A stretch of DNA of 8,349 bases from Kiritimatiellia bacterium. Its GTDB lineage: Bacteria > Verrucomicrobiota > Kiritimatiellia > SLAD01. Position 1 is the first letter of the stretch; each line of letters starts with the position of its first letter. Under the pieces are notes generated by a model that had not been told where the DNA came from, searched no databases, and saw only the letters and a program-made list of their open reading frames with translations. The stretch spans positions 1 through 8,349 of the forward strand of contig SLAD01000332.1 of NCBI GenBank assembly GCA_007126995.1, in the 5' to 3' direction. This document shows positions 6,605 through 8,349 of this stretch, one piece after another. A program made the translations under genes and the position numbers.

Positions 6605-7216
6605 ATGGAAAAGAATCCTTCGGAGATACACTCTTGTCTGACAGACGAACGCATTGACCACGTTGGTCGATTGATTGCTCGAGTTCGGGCTGAGAATCTG
6701 GATGCGATAGAAGAACGAGATAATGGCTGGAGTATAGGTTGTCGCGCACACGCGTGGATTTGTAGCGAAATCCTGGCGGAGGCGGAAAACCTTGATTGGT
6801 TGAGTGTCGTCGATCCTACTCTTCATTTCATCGCAAGAATTGGCAGCGTGCAGTTTAGTTTTTACAAGGGGCTGGCGGATAAGCCTAAAAAAAATATCTT
6901 TAGCCGAGCACTTTCACACCCGGAGTTACGTCAAAAATCATTCGACTTCTCTGACCTTCCAATACCAGAGAAGCTGGTCTGGACCTATGCGGTGGAGACT
7001 GATTTCGAGGGCATAACAACCTCTATTGAATTCCTCGGCATGAGCGAATCAGGTGAGATTGTAGCTTCCCGGACCGTGCCAATTTTCAATGAACTACCAA
7101 AGCTCGTTCCAATAAAAGCAGGCGAGAGCCCGCCCGTTGATCTGCCGCCAGCTTCACCTTCATTGCCCAAAACAACCAGAACAAAAAAATCCAAATCGGA
7201 AAAGCGTCACGAATGA
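6605..7216 (+). CDS. Unrecognised 203-residue protein, partner of the XRE-ImmA protease
   Basis: I do not recognise this family with certainty. The predicted protein is soluble, with no signal peptide or membrane segment. Residues 12-60 look helical and charged and contain GWSIGCRAHAWICSEIL (41-57). Residues 64-90 (LDWLSVVDPTLHFIARIGSV then FSFYKG) and 120-152 (PEKLVWTYAVETD then TTSIEFLGMSESGEIV) look like beta strands. Residues 164-203 are a Pro- and Lys-rich, probably disordered tail. I have an impression of similar small proteins preceding XRE/ImmA genes in mobile regions, but cannot name the family. The ATG at 6605 is chosen because it follows the promoter by a normal leader; an upstream TTG at 6539 in the same frame would lie inside the promoter. 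The ribosome site is weak. The stop overlaps the next start (ATGA, 7213-7216), so the two are translationally coupled. Role as toxin, sensor or protease substrate is open. Confidence 0.78.
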   Translation: MEKNPSEIHSCLTDERIDHVGRLIARVRAENLDAIEERDNGWSIGCRAHAWICSEILAEAENLDWLSVVDPTLHFIARIGSVQFSFYKGLADKPKKNIFSRALSHPELRQKSFDFSDLPIPEKLVWTYAVETDFEGITTSIEFLGMSESGEIVASRTVPIFNELPKLVPIKAGESPPVDLPPASPSLPKTTRTKKSKSEKRHE

Positions 7217-8349
7217 AAGAAGCAACTGATTTTAATGGTGACAATCTAAGGCTTGCCCGACTAATGTCGGGCATTTCTCTACATGAGCTTGGGGAGAGGG
7301 TAGGCACGACCAGGCAGTATATTCATCAACTTGAAACCGTGGCGAGAAAGTTTCCCTCTAAGGAACTAATTGACGCCCTTGCCTTTGAGCTCAATGTTGA
7401 TCCGCGCTTTTTCACTTATCCGCTTGGGAATCAAGTAAAGGAAGAGGAGTGTCATTTTAGGAAACTCAAAACTACGCTGGTTTCGTCGAGAAGAGAGTGT
7501 GCGGCGCGCGCCACGTTATTAAATAAACTCATTGAATGCTTAGATCAATATCTAGAGCTTCCTGACGTACATTTTCCTCAATTTGAAGTAACTTCTTTGG
7601 CTGACGCCGAAATTGCCAGCATCGAATGTAGAAGGTACTGGAAACTCGGCGATGGACCAATCAAAAACATAGTCCGGGTTGCGGAGAACGCAGGCGCTGT
7701 TGTTTCGACTTTTGGGGCCGTTTCCGAGAAGATTGATGCGCTCTCAATGAATAGAGGAAGACCCATAATCATCCTCAATCCGGCTAAGAATCCGCCAAGG
7801 ATCCGAATGGATATTGGTCACGAAATGTTGCACATCATTGGTCATGATGGGATAGAGACCGGCGATAGAGAGTCTGAGAATCAGGCCGACTACTTTGCTA
7901 GCCATTTCTTGCTCCCCCGGTCAGCGTTGGTCAGGGAGTATACGAATAAAAGCAAGGTTCGGATTGATTGGGCGAGTATCTACTCTATCAAGGTCAAGTG
8001 GGGCATAAGTGCAAGAGCAATCATCTTCAGGCTGAATCAGTACGAAATGATTACGCCATCACAGTATCGAACGGCAAATATTCATTTCAGTAAGACAGGG
8101 CAGACAAAAGAGGAATTTCACGACGACCAGATAACACTCGATCTTCCAGAGTTGCTGCCCTCCAGTTTGCGTCTTTTGGCGAGCACATACGGAAACGATT
8201 TAGGCGGGCTTTTGAGTGAGCTTGGCATTAAAGCAAAGTTCCTGGCAGAACTCACTCAGGCTGAAAGTGCATTCCTGCCGTTTTTAATGGATGAGGACTT
8301 GCCCAAAAAAGTGACCAGCATTGCGAAGCACAAAGTGGAGAGATATAAA
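7213..8349 (+). CDS. XRE helix-turn-helix/ImmA-IrrE family zinc metallopeptidase (3' end beyond window)
   Basis: The frame is open for 379 codons to the window edge without a stop. Residues 10-65 form an XRE/Cro helix-turn-helix (LRLARLMSGISLHELGERVG then TTRQYIHQLE). Residues 76-125 form a linker. Residues about 130-240 are an ImmA/IrrE peptidase (COG2856 type) with zinc motif HEMLH (203-207), catalytic Glu204, and a probable third ligand in ENQADYFASHFLLP (222-235). The region after 250 is an ImmA-type helical tail, then an unassigned C-terminus. ImmA of ICEBs1 and IrrE/PprI of Deinococcus cleave XRE-type repressors after stress. Fused HTH-peptidase proteins also occur as antitoxin-like partners in predicted toxin-antitoxin pairs. 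Here I infer that it binds the TTGACAAA region and cleaves itself, its upstream partner or another repressor. The start is the ATG in the ATGA overlap, with GGAAA 10 nt upstream. Codon use is more AT-rich than in the S41 gene, suggesting transfer. Confidence 0.88.
   Translation, partial: MKEATDFNGDNLRLARLMSGISLHELGERVGTTRQYIHQLETVARKFPSKELIDALAFELNVDPRFFTYPLGNQVKEEECHFRKLKTTLVSSRRECAARATLLNKLIECLDQYLELPDVHFPQFEVTSLADAEIASIECRRYWKLGDGPIKNIVRVAENAGAVVSTFGAVSEKIDALSMNRGRPIIILNPAKNPPRIRMDIGHEMLHIIGHDGIETGDRESENQADYFASHFLLPRSALVREYTNKSKVRIDWASIYSIKVKWGISARAIIFRLNQYEMITPSQYRTANIHFSKTGQTKEEFHDDQITLDLPELLPSSLRLLASTYGNDLGGLLSELGIKAKFLAELTQAESAFLPFLMDEDLPKKVTSIAKHKVERYK

Overview
The window looks like a chromosomal accessory region of a high-G+C gammaproteobacterium. 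Secreted proteins with a short '...F-x-D-R-F-E' tail, a large periplasmic S41 peptidase and an IS200-like transposase remnant with its repeats are the kind of content seen in Xanthomonadales/Wenzhouxiangella-type genomes. This placement is an inference from protein style, not a database match. There are five intact or open coding regions, three gene remnants, and several repeat and regulatory sequences.

Left part (1-1435): on the minus strand, a small four-helix membrane protein gene (556-1011) is followed directly by the 3' end of a gene for a beta-rich surface or secreted repeat protein (62-570). The two reading frames overlap at what looks like a deletion junction. The 424 bases between the membrane gene and the next gene hold one hairpin and no gene that I can support.

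Middle (1436-6005): on the plus strand lies an intact secreted right-handed beta-helix protein with a choice-of-anchor Q end (1436-2719). Next comes a frameshifted remnant of another secreted protein (2720-3195), then an intact 802-residue S41-family peptidase with a signal peptide (3340-5748). Immediately after it is the 3' end of an IS200-like, REP-associated transposase (5748-6005).

Repeat zone (6006-6538): five near-complete and two half copies of a 25-nt unit (consensus near CAAATAATGCCTGTCCCGGAATTTC) lie here in one orientation. A further copy lies upstream of the S41 gene at 3222-3246, so the peptidase and transposase remnant sit between direct copies of the repeat.

Right part (6501-8349): the base composition becomes visibly more AT-rich. 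Three exact TTGACAAA boxes at 19-nt spacing and a good sigma-70-like promoter lead into a two-gene operon with an ATGA overlap. The first gene encodes an unrecognised 203-residue soluble protein. The second encodes an XRE helix-turn-helix domain fused to an ImmA/IrrE-type zinc protease and runs off the window end. This bicistron resembles a transferred stress-sensing, toxin-antitoxin-like or phage-response module and is the best candidate here for an undescribed system.
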